Below are positions 7,937 to 17,338 of a stretch of DNA of 64,000 bases, piece after piece. Every line of letters starts with the position of its first letter. The first letter of the stretch is position 1. Origin of the DNA: Clostridium sp. CAG:510. Lineage in GTDB: Bacteria > Bacillota > Clostridia > Lachnospirales > Lachnospiraceae. A program made the translations under genes and the position numbers. Under the pieces are notes generated by a model, which was not told where the DNA came from, ran no database searches, and saw nothing but the letters and a program-made list of their open reading frames with translations. The stretch lies in assembly GCA_000434615.1 (NCBI GenBank), contig FR880791.1, forward strand, positions 23,203 to 87,202. The letters run 5' to 3'.

Positions 7937-9109
7937 TTAGTCCCCTATCTTATAATTTGTAATTAACAAATGCTGTGCATTCTTATCATTCCTATCTTGA
8001 AAACTCACAAAATATTTCTTATCAAATGACGACACATATAATCGATTGCCGTTTGCCGTTTTAGTGTTCTCGCAATATAGTGATGAAATATAATCTGTAT
8101 TTTTAATAACGATCATAAAATTAGCTTTGCACTCTTTTATTAAATATTCTGCTAATCTATATTGATCCTCTTTGTCGAATTCATTTTTAGCATATGTACT
8201 AAATTCCGAATCATATGGCGGATCTAAAAATACAAAATCATTCTTTTTAGGTTTATATGTATTCATAAATTCATAAAAATCCATATTGCCAATTATAGTA
8301 TTCGAAAGATGTTTAATTACATCTTCATTTTGATAATACTCAATCTTATTTGTAAAAGATTTTCTATTATAGGAAATTCCACCATATGGCACATTAAACT
8401 TACCATCCTTATTATATCTAAACATAGACGAATAACATACCTGTCTAATAAAGAAATATATTGCCGTAGCAAATTCCTTACTAATTCCTAATTCATCTTT
8501 ATTATTCATCAACATTCTAAAATGCGTATAAAAAGCAGCTTTCAACGCAGATTCAATATTAGATACAACATCCGGATATACTAAATCCCCTTTTTCTCCC
8601 TCTATCTTATTCATTCTTATCATTTTATTCTTTATACTCTTACACAACTCATAAACAAACTCTTCAATCTGATAATTGAAATTAGTTGTTAATAATCCAT
8701 TGAATTCATCTGCATTTGCGAGAACAAATTCTGTTATCTTATCGCCCAATTGTTGCTTATTTAATTCGCCTTTTTTATACATATAGTATATATCTACTAT
8801 TGTTTTTTCATGATGGTCAACAACTTTACTTATAATATTCCAGTTATATTCAATTGCATTTAACTTATCAAAGAACTCCTTATTTTGCTCCTTAACCATT
8901 TCATAAAGTGCAATTAACTCGTCTGACTTATCATTTATGTAGTATTTCTTTGCGTCAATTGCAAAATATACAGCACCTCCACCAACAAATGGCTCATAGT
9001 AGTTATCGATACTATTAGGAAGTGCTGGTATTATATAGCTCAATTCTTTTTCTTTACCACCTGGATATTTAATCAATGGTGATAATCTATTTGACAACAC
9101 ATTTTTCAT
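7937..9109 (-). CDS. DNA adenine methyltransferase, D12 (Dam-like) class
   Basis: An N6-adenine methyltransferase of 390 aa. Motif I lies in the N-terminus (KYPGGKEKELSYI, then YYEPFVGGGAVYFAI, residues 14-50). The catalytic DPPY motif is in FVFLDPPYDSEF near residue 300. The I-then-IV order with a target-recognition insert between is that of D12/alpha methylases such as Dam, DpnM and the FokI methylase. The insert of about 240 residues is longer than in Dam. An AGGAGG site precedes the ATG. It protects host DNA from the linked nuclease; the recognition sequence cannot be read. Confidence 0.88.
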   Translation of the reverse strand: MKNVLSNRLSPLIKYPGGKEKELSYIIPALPNSIDNYYEPFVGGGAVYFAIDAKKYYINDKSDELIALYEMVKEQNKEFFDKLNAIEYNWNIISKVVDHHEKTIVDIYYMYKKGELNKQQLGDKITEFVLANADEFNGLLTTNFNYQIEEFVYELCKSIKNKMIRMNKIEGEKGDLVYPDVVSNIESALKAAFYTHFRMLMNNKDELGISKEFATAIYFFIRQVCYSSMFRYNKDGKFNVPYGGISYNRKSFTNKIEYYQNEDVIKHLSNTIIGNMDFYEFMNTYKPKKNDFVFLDPPYDSEFSTYAKNEFDKEDQYRLAEYLIKECKANFMIVIKNTDYISSLYCENTKTANGNRLYVSSFDKKYFVSFQDRNDKNAQHLLITNYKIGD

Positions 9110-9119
9110 AACAGACCTC

Positions 9120-9890
9120 CTATTTCTTGTAAATTATTTTATACGCAGAAACTTCTTTATCAAATACACCTTCAACAGCATTTCCTAATATATATTCTAT
9201 TTTTCCAGTTTTCGTACTCATATCAAATTCATAAACTCTAGCTATAACATAGTTTTCCTTATGCAACTCATAAAATGCATACTCCAACGATGACATATAA
9301 AAAGGTGTCTCTTTCTTACCAGTTGTAGCCTTAACTTCAATGTATATAAGCTTTTCATCAGCATTAAATGAACTTATATCATATCCTGCCCCATCACCAT
9401 CTATCTTTGAAACATGTCTGACACTTTTTAAATATTCTGGTGCATGCTTTTTTACAAACGTAATTTGGTCATTATAAACCAATTCTTCACCTGCATTGCC
9501 AATCAATTTTCTCTCTCTATTAATTCTTTCAAAATCAATTTTCCGGGTATAAAATACTGCTGCCCTATTCTTCTTTTGACCAAGCTTTTCTACATAAACT
9601 TTTCCTTCAAGGACATCTTTCAGTTTCTTACACTCATAAGATACATACTTATCTATTATACTGTCATAATACACATTATTAAAAAACACCTTATTATAAT
9701 GTGAACGTAAATTTCTTACTTTTTGAGAAAAATATGTATCATTTCTATTCGCTATAATATCCATATCATGTCCCGATGGTTGCATACGCTCAACCAATAT
9801 TTCAATCAATTCCCCCATATCAAGTTCACCATATTCTTCTATCACTTTAACCGCTTCTACAGCAATTTTACTTTCTGTAAATCTAGACAC
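9120..9890 (-). CDS. DUF3883-domain protein of the restriction island
   Basis: A 256-aa protein. The C-terminal part (about 130-250) has the DUF3883 pattern: GNAGEELV, then GYDISSF, then YIEVKATTG, which looks like a PD-(D/E)xK-type core with E and K in VEVKAT. The N-terminal 100 residues are helical and charged and could bind DNA. DUF3883 proteins recur in restriction and defence islands, often fused to helicases. Translation probably starts at GTG with a GGAG site nine bases upstream. It is first in the three-gene operon, ahead of the methylase, so it may be a regulatory, nicking or accessory subunit. Confidence 0.7.
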   Translation of the reverse strand: MSRFTESKIAVEAVKVIEEYGELDMGELIEILVERMQPSGHDMDIIANRNDTYFSQKVRNLRSHYNKVFFNNVYYDSIIDKYVSYECKKLKDVLEGKVYVEKLGQKKNRAAVFYTRKIDFERINRERKLIGNAGEELVYNDQITFVKKHAPEYLKSVRHVSKIDGDGAGYDISSFNADEKLIYIEVKATTGKKETPFYMSSLEYAFYELHKENYVIARVYEFDMSTKTGKIEYILGNAVEGVFDKEVSAYKIIYKK

Positions 9891-9927
9891 ACCTTTATCT
9901 CCTTCACCTTTTTCTTTCTATCAAAAT

Positions 9928-10116
9928 TTATTCTATGGCACTACGTCCACTTTTTACCCAAGCATCTAATTCAACTCTTTTAAATTTCCATAATTTACCT
10001 ATTTTATGTGCCGGCATATCTGTCTTCTTAATCCAATTTCTAACAGTATCCTTCGTCACATCCAAATAACAGGCAGCCGCTTCAATTCCAATCCAATCTT
10101 CCATATAATTATCCAT
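9928..10116 (-). CDS. excisionase-like helix-turn-helix protein
   Basis: A 62-aa protein with a winged-helix HTH of the Xis/MerR-like type: WIGIEAAACYLDVTKDTVRNWI, then the wing KIGKLWKFKRVELDAWV. The ATG at 10116 has AGGAG nine bases upstream; a longer in-frame start lacks that support. Proteins of this family either help excise mobile elements or mark operon starts in restriction modules. Here it sits immediately upstream of the DUF3883/methylase/nuclease genes and next to an integrase fragment, so both roles are possible. Confidence 0.75.
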   Translation of the reverse strand: MDNYMEDWIGIEAAACYLDVTKDTVRNWIKKTDMPAHKIGKLWKFKRVELDAWVKSGRSAIE

Positions 10117-10141
10117 AACATTAGCTCTCCTATTCCCCAAA

Positions 10142-10382
10142 ACCTATCAACAGAGTAGCACATATGTTCTGTGATTTCAATGTGTTTTTGTGTGATTTCA
10201 TAGTATTTCTTAGGAGTATTGAAGCAGGAACTTTGAACTTTGATATACACCTCGATTCTGTCCGCTCGCTCATTAACCTCTTTTACCGTTCATCCGCTTA
10301 ACCGCTACTCTCATAGCTACGGCATCATACTGCTTAACAAACTGTTCCTTTTCATGCCCCTATCGTAAATAAGGTCTTACCT
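10142..10382. other. non-coding stretch before the integrase remnant
   Basis: No ORF of protein-like composition, RNA fold or terminator was recognised in these 240 bases. They probably belong to the decayed mobile element whose integrase tail follows. Confidence 0.4.
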
Positions 10383-10658
10383 TTCTTCAAGACTTGGGTT
10401 GAAGATACTCCAGAATGCAAGCACTTCCAATACCGAAATTATTATGACATCTACTTCCCTCCATCAATAAAGCAACTTAAGTTTGACCGCACACCATATT
10501 ACTGCAGACACACATGTATCTCCATGTTAGCAGAAGCCAGTATCAATCAGACCATTATCAAAAAGATTATGGGCCACTCCAATGCAATGACTTTAACTGA
10601 GAAAGTATATATCCACCTTGATGTTAAAGAGCTTATAAATGCAATTAACAAGATTTAA
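10383..10658 (+). pseudogene. tyrosine recombinase (integrase), C-terminal remnant
   Basis: An open frame of about 91 codons without a start encodes the end of a phage-type integrase. It has the box II motif CRHTCISMLAEA (normally HxLR or HTC with the catalytic Arg/His), then KKIMGHSNAMTLTEKVYIHLD, where GHS supplies the third catalytic region and Y the nucleophile. Everything before about residue -90 is missing. It is the relic of the element that probably delivered the restriction genes, and it is not functional. Confidence 0.85.
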
Positions 10659-10986
10659 GCGAATTAAAAAGGACATTTCCAGATTTCTCTGAAGATGTCC
10701 TATACGCATCATTTATATTCATGTTGTATACTATTTGAAATCCAACACATCCGACAACCTTCCACACCCTCTGTAACCCCTGTAAAATGAGCTTTTTTGA
10801 TTTATTCGTTTCCAAAAAAATTATCTCTAAAATAATTTTTCTTATATACATATCAAGCTTCGATAACTCTACCAGATATGCAAAATCCAAGTTAAAATAT
10901 TTCTTTGTCTGTGAATTCATATTGTAATTACGAGCATACGATTTAAGTTTAACAATCTTAAACTGCGTCCTGTCCAACAGAAACAC
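10645..10986 (-). pseudogene. Abi-family gene remnant
   Basis: This frame encodes 113 aa. The middle (NLDFAYLVELSKLDMYIRKIILEI) has the pattern of Abi_2-type abortive infection proteins, where it would be followed by the HEPN core. After that point the similarity stops and the frame runs antisense over the integrase tail. The R-x4-H catalytic motif is absent. A truncated, inactive Abi gene is the simplest reading; a small novel protein is the alternative. Confidence 0.5.
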
Positions 10987-11056
10987 AATGATTAAATGAT
11001 TTTGTCTTTTCTTTCATAAAAAATAAACCGGCTTCGTGTAATTTATTTGCAAAAAT

Positions 11057-12145
11057 TTAGTACTCCATGGTATCCAGGTACTTCATGTAGTTTACGACCA
11101 TGAGAGCAATCTTGAAGGTCAGGGCATCGTCGAAGGTGCGGATGTCCAGTCCCGTGCATTTCTGCATTTTCTCAATACGGTAAACCAGCGTATTCCGGTG
11201 CACAAACAATTGTCTGGAGGTTTCGGAAACGTTCAGGTTGTTTTCAAAGAACTTATTGATGGTTGTGAGCATTTCCTCATCCAGTTCCTCCGGAATGGAG
11301 TCACCGAAAATCTCCTTGATGAAAATTCTGCACAGGTTAATGGGAAGCTGGTAAATCAAACGTCCTATTCCCAGTGTGCTGTACGCCATAACATCCTTTT
11401 CCGCGTAGAAAATCTTGCCAACATCCAGAGACATTTTCGCTTCCTTATAGGATTTGGAAACGTCCTTAAGCTCCGACACCACAGTACCGAAGGCAACCTT
11501 GACGTTGAGCATGGCTTCCGTATTCATCATATCCACTATGGTGTTGGCAATATCCAGAAGGGAGTCCTGAGTATAACCATCCTCCAGGGATTTAATCAAA
11601 ATTACATTGCTTTCATCCACAGAGGTAATGTAATCGCCGTTCTGTACGGAAAACATTCCTTTCAGAAGCTCTGTGACAATACCGTCCTTTTCCGATTTTG
11701 TTTCAATCAAATAAACCAGGCGGGGTACACTGACCTCAATGTGCAGCTTTTTAGCCCGGTTGTAGATATCCACTAAAAGCAGGTTGTCTAAAAGCAGGTT
11801 CTGGAAGAAATTGTTTCTGTCAAACTTCTCCTTATACGCAATAATCAGATTTTGCAGCTGGCAGACAGCGATTTTCCCCACCATGTAAACATCGTCCGAG
11901 GTTCCTCTTGCCACCAGTATATACACAACTTCCCCCTCATCCAGCACTTTCAGCAGGTGTTCATTGCCAATCACCTGACTGTCTGCCGGTGATTGGGCAA
12001 AACTTGTCACAAAGTCATTGGAAAGGCTTCCTTTTTCTGCTGTAGACGCTACCAGACTGCCTGTGATGTCGTAGATGCAAAGATCAACCTTGGTAATCGC
12101 TTTTAATTCGTCAATGCTCGTCTGAATAATCTGGTTTGAAATCAT
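11057..12145 (-). CDS. CdaR/PucR-type transcriptional regulator
   Basis: A 362-aa regulator. The N-terminal 110 residues form a sensor domain (MISNQIIQTSIDELKAI, VDLCIYDITGSLVAST) like the sugar-diacid-binding domain of CdaR. A GGDEF-like middle part follows. The C-terminal PucR HTH spans about 295-355 (NNLNVSETSRQLFVHRNTLVYRI, then a helix ending ALTFKIALMV). The start ATG at 12145 has AGAGGGG at good spacing; the frame itself is open longer. It lies directly downstream of the MsmK-type ATPase gene with a terminator between, so it may control carbohydrate uptake. Confidence 0.85.
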   Translation of the reverse strand: MISNQIIQTSIDELKAITKVDLCIYDITGSLVASTAEKGSLSNDFVTSFAQSPADSQVIGNEHLLKVLDEGEVVYILVARGTSDDVYMVGKIAVCQLQNLIIAYKEKFDRNNFFQNLLLDNLLLVDIYNRAKKLHIEVSVPRLVYLIETKSEKDGIVTELLKGMFSVQNGDYITSVDESNVILIKSLEDGYTQDSLLDIANTIVDMMNTEAMLNVKVAFGTVVSELKDVSKSYKEAKMSLDVGKIFYAEKDVMAYSTLGIGRLIYQLPINLCRIFIKEIFGDSIPEELDEEMLTTINKFFENNLNVSETSRQLFVHRNTLVYRIEKMQKCTGLDIRTFDDALTFKIALMVVNYMKYLDTMEY

Positions 12146-12185
12146 AAACCGAAATCCCCTCTTTCTTTCTATTAGCCGTAAATGC

Positions 12186-12210
12186 AAAAACGAGGGTGCA
12201 TATGCACCCC
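12186..12210 (-). terminator. terminator after the MsmK-type ATPase gene
   Basis: A perfect 16-base self-complementary hairpin GGGTGCATATGCACCC, then TCG and a T5 run on the minus strand. It lies between the ATPase stop and the CdaR-like gene. Confidence 0.7.
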
Positions 12211-12225
12211 CGAAGCGTTTGTTTA

Positions 12226-13338
12226 TTAGTTGGTAATAACCTGCTCGGTATCCTTATCGAATACGTGAATTTTTTCAACATCCAGAGCAAATCTTACGGT
12301 ATCGCCAGGTCTTGCAGTGGTACGGGAATCTACTCTTGCAGTTACAGGGAACTCTTCCAGATCGAAGTACAGATATACTTCAGCACCCAGTAATTCGTAT
12401 ACCTTGATGGTAGATTCGAATACACTGTTAGGAGAAGCTTCGATGTACATTTCGGAATCATATACATCTTCAGGACGGATACCGAAGGTAACAACCTTTC
12501 CGTCATAACCACCGTCAATCAGCTTCTTGGATTTAGCAGGAGGAAGAGGAATGCTGTGACCGGCAATCTTTAAGTTAGCTACATCGCCTGCTACTTCTAC
12601 AGTTGCATCTAAGAAGTTCATCTGCGGAGATCCCATAAATCCTGCTACGAACAGGTTGCAAGGCTTCTCGTAAAGATTCTGAGGAGTATCTACCTGCTGG
12701 ATAACGCCATCCTTCATAACTACGATTCTGGTACCCAGTGTCATAGCTTCGGTCTGGTCATGTGTTACGTAGATGATGGTGGTACCTAATCTCTGATGTA
12801 ATTTAGCGATTTCGATACGCATCTGTACACGGAGTTTTGCATCCAGGTTGGAAAGAGGTTCGTCCATAAGGAATACCTTAGGATTACGAACGATTGCACG
12901 ACCCATGGCAACACGCTGTCTCTGACCACCGGAAAGAGCCTTAGGCTTTCTGTCCAGAAGGGGAGTCAGGTCAAGGATCTTAGCTGCATCTTTTACCATC
13001 TTATCGATTTCATCCTTCGGAACTTTTCTTAACTTAAGTCCGAAAGCCATGTTGTCATATACAGACATATGAGGATACAGAGCGTAGTTCTGGAATACCA
13101 TTGCGATATCTCTGTCCTTAGGTTCTACATCGTTTACGATTCTGTCGCCGATTCTTAATTCACCGGAAGAGATATCTTCCAGACCTGCGATCATACGAAG
13201 AGTGGTGGACTTACCGCATCCGGAAGGTCCTACGAAAATAATGAATTCCTGATCTGCAATTTCAAGGTTGAAGTTCTTAACTGCTTCGAAACCGTTAGGA
13301 TATACTTTGCAGACATTTTTTAATGATAAACTTGCCAT
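12226..13338 (-). CDS. msmK: MsmK/UgpC-type ABC transporter ATPase (multi-sugar importer)
   Basis: A 370-aa ATPase. Walker A is GPSGCGKST near residue 38, the signature is LSGGQRQR, Walker B is VFLMDEPLSNLD, and the H-loop lies in YVTHDQTEAM. A C-terminal TOBE regulatory domain follows. This is the MalK/MsmK/UgpC group that powers sugar and glycerol-3-phosphate importers. No permease or binding protein is adjacent. In Firmicutes such orphan ATPases often serve several sugar importers, so a shared role is the likely one. Confidence 0.9.
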   Translation of the reverse strand: MASLSLKNVCKVYPNGFEAVKNFNLEIADQEFIIFVGPSGCGKSTTLRMIAGLEDISSGELRIGDRIVNDVEPKDRDIAMVFQNYALYPHMSVYDNMAFGLKLRKVPKDEIDKMVKDAAKILDLTPLLDRKPKALSGGQRQRVAMGRAIVRNPKVFLMDEPLSNLDAKLRVQMRIEIAKLHQRLGTTIIYVTHDQTEAMTLGTRIVVMKDGVIQQVDTPQNLYEKPCNLFVAGFMGSPQMNFLDATVEVAGDVANLKIAGHSIPLPPAKSKKLIDGGYDGKVVTFGIRPEDVYDSEMYIEASPNSVFESTIKVYELLGAEVYLYFDLEEFPVTARVDSRTTARPGDTVRFALDVEKIHVFDKDTEQVITN

Positions 13339-13539
13339 ATTTTATGACTCCTTTCTTGCTGTACAAATAAATACATTCGGCCTAACCTTGTTTTAGTATA
13401 CCGAATAATTCCATTTCTTGCTATAACACTATTTCACAAAGTTTTCGTTGGGCTTTGTAAAAATTGCTTATGCTCCGGTTCAAATCGGGCACTTTGTACA
13501 AACTTTACCGCTTTTAGTATACAATCTGCCGAACCGTTC

Positions 13540-15030
13540 CTATGGTTCCGTACTCTCTTCTCCATAAAAAGCCAGCCGGTTCTTTCCCTTCTTTTTTGCC
13601 ACATACATTGCCTGGTCCGCCGCTCTATACAGACCTTCAAAGGTCTGGGCATCCTTGGGATATACGGCTGCGCCGATGCTGGCGGTAGCGGAGTACTTCA
13701 CATAGCTGCCTGCCTGAAAGCTCTGGAAAAACTTTTCCAGACGCTTTGCTTCCTTCTTAATAATGGCATCTTCTTTCATGTTGCACAAGAATACCATAAA
13801 TTCATCGCCGCCGGTACGTCCGATAATATCACTGGCACGGAATTCTCCGCAGATATGCTTTCCCAGTGTCTTCAGCACCTCGTCTCCGAATGCATGCCCC
13901 ATGGTATCGTTAATTTTCTTAAAATTATCAATATCCACTACGAACATCACTGCCATCTCGTCGGGATGGGCTGCCAGATGTTCTTTAATTTTCCGTTCCG
14001 TTGCAATCTTATTGTTTAATGTGGTAAGCAGATCCGTATCGGCTTTATCCTCTAACGCTTTCTTTTTTTCATTTTCATGGTTCTTTTCCACCACATCGAT
14101 AATAGTCAGAACCACTATGAAAACTAACAGGACTGCCATAATCTGCAGGGCTATGGAATACAGCGGTCTCCAGCCTGTATGCACCTGCTCGTTCACATAA
14201 GTCTGCTCAGCGCCTATAATGAGAAAATAATCGTCGTCCAGAACCGGTACTTCAAACAGGGTATAGGAATAATCCCCGTAAGTATACGCCTTCGTGCACG
14301 TCTGATTGTTCTTCATCTGTGATTTTAAAACCTCTGTCTGAAAGCTGTCGTCCGTCAAAGTCCTCAGGGTCTTTATGTAATCATCGGAAGCTACGCAGAA
14401 GGGATTTTCCTTTGCCTGCGCCTTTTCATCCAGATACACCACTTTTCCGTTCTTATCCAAAATCAGATAAAAGGCATTGCCGCCGAAATTTTTCGTTATG
14501 TTCTGTCCGGCAATCAGTTTCCTGTCGTAGGCACAGATTGCATACCCTGTGACTGCACCCTCCTTTTCGATGGGAGCGGCCGCATAAAAAGAATCACTGC
14601 CCGCATATATATTGCCGTTCTGTTTACTTTCCCGGTTAATCTCCGCAGCCTTTGCATACCGTGTCATTTCCTCTTCTGTCAGTTCCTCGCCGCCGGCACG
14701 GTAGCCGGTTCCGTCCATATCGTAAATAAAAATATCCTCTAAACCGGTCGTATCAAGGAATGCCTGCATTACCTTGTCCACATCTCCGGCATTGTCATAT
14801 TCCAGGTATTTTGCTATGACCTCCACGGCTTTCTCCGCTGAACGAAAGGTTTTATCAATCTGCTGCCCCGCAACGAGCGCCTGTGCCTCCAGATTGTCCC
14901 TCACCGTTTTCTTCTCCTGTTCCATGCTGACGGAAAGGGAACGAATCAGCAGAACGGAAATTGCCAGCACAAGAACAGCTGTAGGCAGTACCTTTCTGCA
15001 GAGAAAACTGCCTATTCGGTTATCCTTCAT
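13540..15030 (-). CDS. membrane-bound diguanylate cyclase with extracellular sensor
   Basis: The protein has 496 aa. TM1 lies at about 13-33, an extracellular Cache-like sensor at about 40-280, and TM2 at about 290-312. A cytoplasmic GGDEF domain follows, with the active-site loop GGDEF at 407-411. An RxxD inhibitory site (R398-D401) is placed five residues before it, so product inhibition is expected. It makes cyclic di-GMP in response to an outside ligand. The start codon overlaps the stop of the DUF624 gene (TAATG), so the two are translationally coupled. No EAL protein or c-di-GMP riboswitch was seen in the window. Confidence 0.93.
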   Translation of the reverse strand: MKDNRIGSFLCRKVLPTAVLVLAISVLLIRSLSVSMEQEKKTVRDNLEAQALVAGQQIDKTFRSAEKAVEVIAKYLEYDNAGDVDKVMQAFLDTTGLEDIFIYDMDGTGYRAGGEELTEEEMTRYAKAAEINRESKQNGNIYAGSDSFYAAAPIEKEGAVTGYAICAYDRKLIAGQNITKNFGGNAFYLILDKNGKVVYLDEKAQAKENPFCVASDDYIKTLRTLTDDSFQTEVLKSQMKNNQTCTKAYTYGDYSYTLFEVPVLDDDYFLIIGAEQTYVNEQVHTGWRPLYSIALQIMAVLLVFIVVLTIIDVVEKNHENEKKKALEDKADTDLLTTLNNKIATERKIKEHLAAHPDEMAVMFVVDIDNFKKINDTMGHAFGDEVLKTLGKHICGEFRASDIIGRTGGDEFMVFLCNMKEDAIIKKEAKRLEKFFQSFQAGSYVKYSATASIGAAVYPKDAQTFEGLYRAADQAMYVAKKKGKNRLAFYGEESTEP

Positions 15031-15764
15031 TATTTATCCTCTTGCTTCTCTTCAAACATAGGCTTGTCGCTGAAGATTTTTTCCTCCTCCGTCTCAGCAT
15101 TTTCCTCTCCTGAGGTCTCTTTTTCCTCTTCCTGACCGGCTAAAATTTTCTCCTCCAGCTGCTTGAAAAATTTGCTGTACAGGGCTGCACTGCAATACAC
15201 CGGCACCGAAACTCCAAACAGGAACACTATCGGGAACAGGTAGAAATTGGAAATCCACAAAAGCACCCACGGGCAGACATATAAGACTACCATGGCTATG
15301 GTGTAGGGGAACTTCATCATACTGATGGCAAAAGCATTTTTCATGGTATTTTTTATGGTATTGATAAATTTTGCCTGTACGGCATAAACCCATACCACAT
15401 AAAAAACATACATAATGGCTGCTGCCATAATCAGAACCTGCGCCACCCTGGGGATATGGATATTGGAATTTTCATTCATAAGGAAAATATCCGTCACGAA
15501 AATCGTCAGCAGCAGCAGGTTGATAACGCCGAGAATAAATCCCTGCTTGAAATTCACCTTAAATGCCTTAAAAAAGTCCCTGGTAATATATCCCTCTTCG
15601 TTACGGTACATTTTCAGCTCCACATAATGTGCTGCGGAAAGTGCGGGACCTATGGTCACAATGGGAATACAGCAGATAAGTGTAAGGATATTCAGCCACA
15701 TCAGATCCGCAAACTTGTTTAATATCCTCATCAAGGGACTGTCCATATCAAATATTCTACTCAT
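15030..15764 (-). CDS. DUF624 (YesL-like) membrane protein
   Basis: A 244-aa protein with about five hydrophobic segments and an acidic C-terminal tail (EEEKETSGEENAETEEEK). The N-terminus (SPLMRILNKFADLMWLNILTL) with GPALSAAHY is the DUF624/YesL signature. Family members sit next to sugar ABC importers and their role is unknown. AGGAGG eight bases before ATG sets this start; the longer frame is not supported. It lies between a GNAT gene and the diguanylate cyclase, and its stop overlaps the cyclase start. Confidence 0.85.
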   Translation of the reverse strand: MSRIFDMDSPLMRILNKFADLMWLNILTLICCIPIVTIGPALSAAHYVELKMYRNEEGYITRDFFKAFKVNFKQGFILGVINLLLLTIFVTDIFLMNENSNIHIPRVAQVLIMAAAIMYVFYVVWVYAVQAKFINTIKNTMKNAFAISMMKFPYTIAMVVLYVCPWVLLWISNFYLFPIVFLFGVSVPVYCSAALYSKFFKQLEEKILAGQEEEKETSGEENAETEEEKIFSDKPMFEEKQEDK

Positions 15765-15778
15765 TTTGTGCTTTCCTC

Positions 15779-16261
15779 CTACAAAAATCTCTCCATGGAA
15801 GTCACCCGGATACCGGAGAAGCTTTCCTCCGGTGCGCACGCATGAAATCCTGTTTTGCGGTAAAAAGCTACCGCATAGGGCGCCGCTTTGACAGACATAT
15901 AGATTTCTCCCCTGACATCCCTGAGATACTTTGCCATTGTCTCTATCAGTGCCCTGCCCACTCCCTGCATATGATATTCTTCGTCTACAAATAACAGAGA
16001 AATAAAATTCCTTCCTCTTACGGAAATTTCTCCGATAATTTTTTCACCATCCAATGCTACCAGCATGGGATATCTCCCGTTCAAAAACATCTGGTAAATC
16101 TTTCCGTTTGTCAGAAAATCCTGAAAATTAACAACGCCCTCTTCTGTGTAATCAGCTGCTTCGAAGCGCATAAACGTCCGCCAGACCATCTGCATGGTTT
16201 CCGGCCAGTCCTCCGGCTTTGCCCATCTGATCGTATAAGGAATATCCCGGATATTACTCAT
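15779..16261 (-). CDS. GNAT family N-acetyltransferase
   Basis: A 160-aa protein. The acetyl-CoA loop is in LLFVDEEYHMQGVGRALIETM (Q-x-x-G-x-G/A pattern). A C-terminal AAPYAVAFYRKTGFHA follows, the usual last motif of the fold. The acceptor is unknown. GGAG seven bases before the ATG supports the start used; a 4-residue longer form is possible. It precedes the DUF624 and cyclase genes by 14 bases and probably starts that transcript. Confidence 0.88.
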   Translation of the reverse strand: MSNIRDIPYTIRWAKPEDWPETMQMVWRTFMRFEAADYTEEGVVNFQDFLTNGKIYQMFLNGRYPMLVALDGEKIIGEISVRGRNFISLLFVDEEYHMQGVGRALIETMAKYLRDVRGEIYMSVKAAPYAVAFYRKTGFHACAPEESFSGIRVTSMERFL

Positions 16262-16332
16262 ATAAATCTCCATTCCTTCAAAAGCCTTATTCCGTTCTAA
16301 ATGTTAATTAAACTATTATAGCAAATGGGACC

Positions 16333-17268
16333 TTATCTCACAAGGTGTTGTTTTACCCAATTTTCAATATCTTTCATAATATCGTACCGGTCCGTTTCAT
16401 TCATCAGCTCATGACGGTCCTTCGGGTACAGCTTTAAGGTAACGTCCTCCACGCCCGCTTCTATCAGAGCATTGTAGGTCTTTTTTACCCCTTTTCCGTA
16501 GCCGCCCACAGGGTCGTCTTCACCGGAAATCACAAACAGCGGCAGATCCTTGGGGATTTTCTTCATATTGTCCATACTACAGGCACGGGAAACCAGCGTG
16601 CATAAGGTCTTGAAACCGTTTGGTGTAAAATAAAAGCCGCAGTTGTCGTCCGCAATATATTTGTCCACTCTTTCCGTTTCCCTGGACAGCCAGTCAAAGC
16701 CGGTGCGCGGCGACTCCACCTTTTTGTTGTAGGAGCCGAAGGTTACCTTGTCCAGAAACTTACTGGGTACATTTTTACCGTGGAATACCCCTACTAAGGA
16801 AGTTACGGCTTTCCCAAAAGACACGTACAGAGGGGACTGCATACCGGTACCCATAATGATGGCTCCCTGAATACCGGTGCCGTAACGGTAAATGTAGTTT
16901 CGGGTGATGAAGGAGCCCATGCTGTGTCCCAGGATAAAGTAAGGAACGCCCGGGTAAAGCTCCTGCGTCATTTTTTTCAGTCTATGCACATCCCTGACCA
17001 CAACCGTAGCCGGATCCTGCTCGCAAAAATATCCTTTAACCCCACCTTCGGGCACGGATTTTCCGTGTCCCAAGTGGTCTTCTCCCGTCACAAGATAGCC
17101 TTTGCCGGTGAGGAACTCCGCCAGTTCCTCATACCGTTCCACATATTCCGCCATACCGTGCACAATCTGTATAATTCCCTGAATGTTTTCACTCTCCGGC
17201 AGCCATCTGACCGCATGGATTCTCGTGACATTGTCCCGGGACGCAAATGTAAACTCCTCTTTTTTCAT
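16333..17268 (-). CDS. alpha/beta hydrolase, monoacylglycerol lipase-like
   Basis: This serine hydrolase has about 311 aa. The nucleophile elbow is GHSMG near residue 110. An oxyanion HG motif is in IVHGMAEY, an Asp is in ISGEDDPVGG, and the final His is in PKDRHELMNE, completing the triad. The pattern with HG-MAEY and GHG is that of the lysophospholipase/monoacylglycerol lipase group (PldB/YtpA). There is no signal peptide, so it should act in the cytoplasm. The frame offers a start four codons earlier, but ribosome-site spacing favours the one given. Confidence 0.88.
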   Translation of the reverse strand: MKKEEFTFASRDNVTRIHAVRWLPESENIQGIIQIVHGMAEYVERYEELAEFLTGKGYLVTGEDHLGHGKSVPEGGVKGYFCEQDPATVVVRDVHRLKKMTQELYPGVPYFILGHSMGSFITRNYIYRYGTGIQGAIIMGTGMQSPLYVSFGKAVTSLVGVFHGKNVPSKFLDKVTFGSYNKKVESPRTGFDWLSRETERVDKYIADDNCGFYFTPNGFKTLCTLVSRACSMDNMKKIPKDLPLFVISGEDDPVGGYGKGVKKTYNALIEAGVEDVTLKLYPKDRHELMNETDRYDIMKDIENWVKQHLVR

Positions 17269-17338
17269 AGATAACCCCATCTTTCTCTATAAAATACCGG
17301 ACATTACCGTGTCCATCATTTCATAACCGCTTTGCAGA

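Noticed and set aside
7121..11030. Complete prophage
   Set aside because: No capsid, terminase or tail genes; only an integrase tail and an excisionase-like gene.
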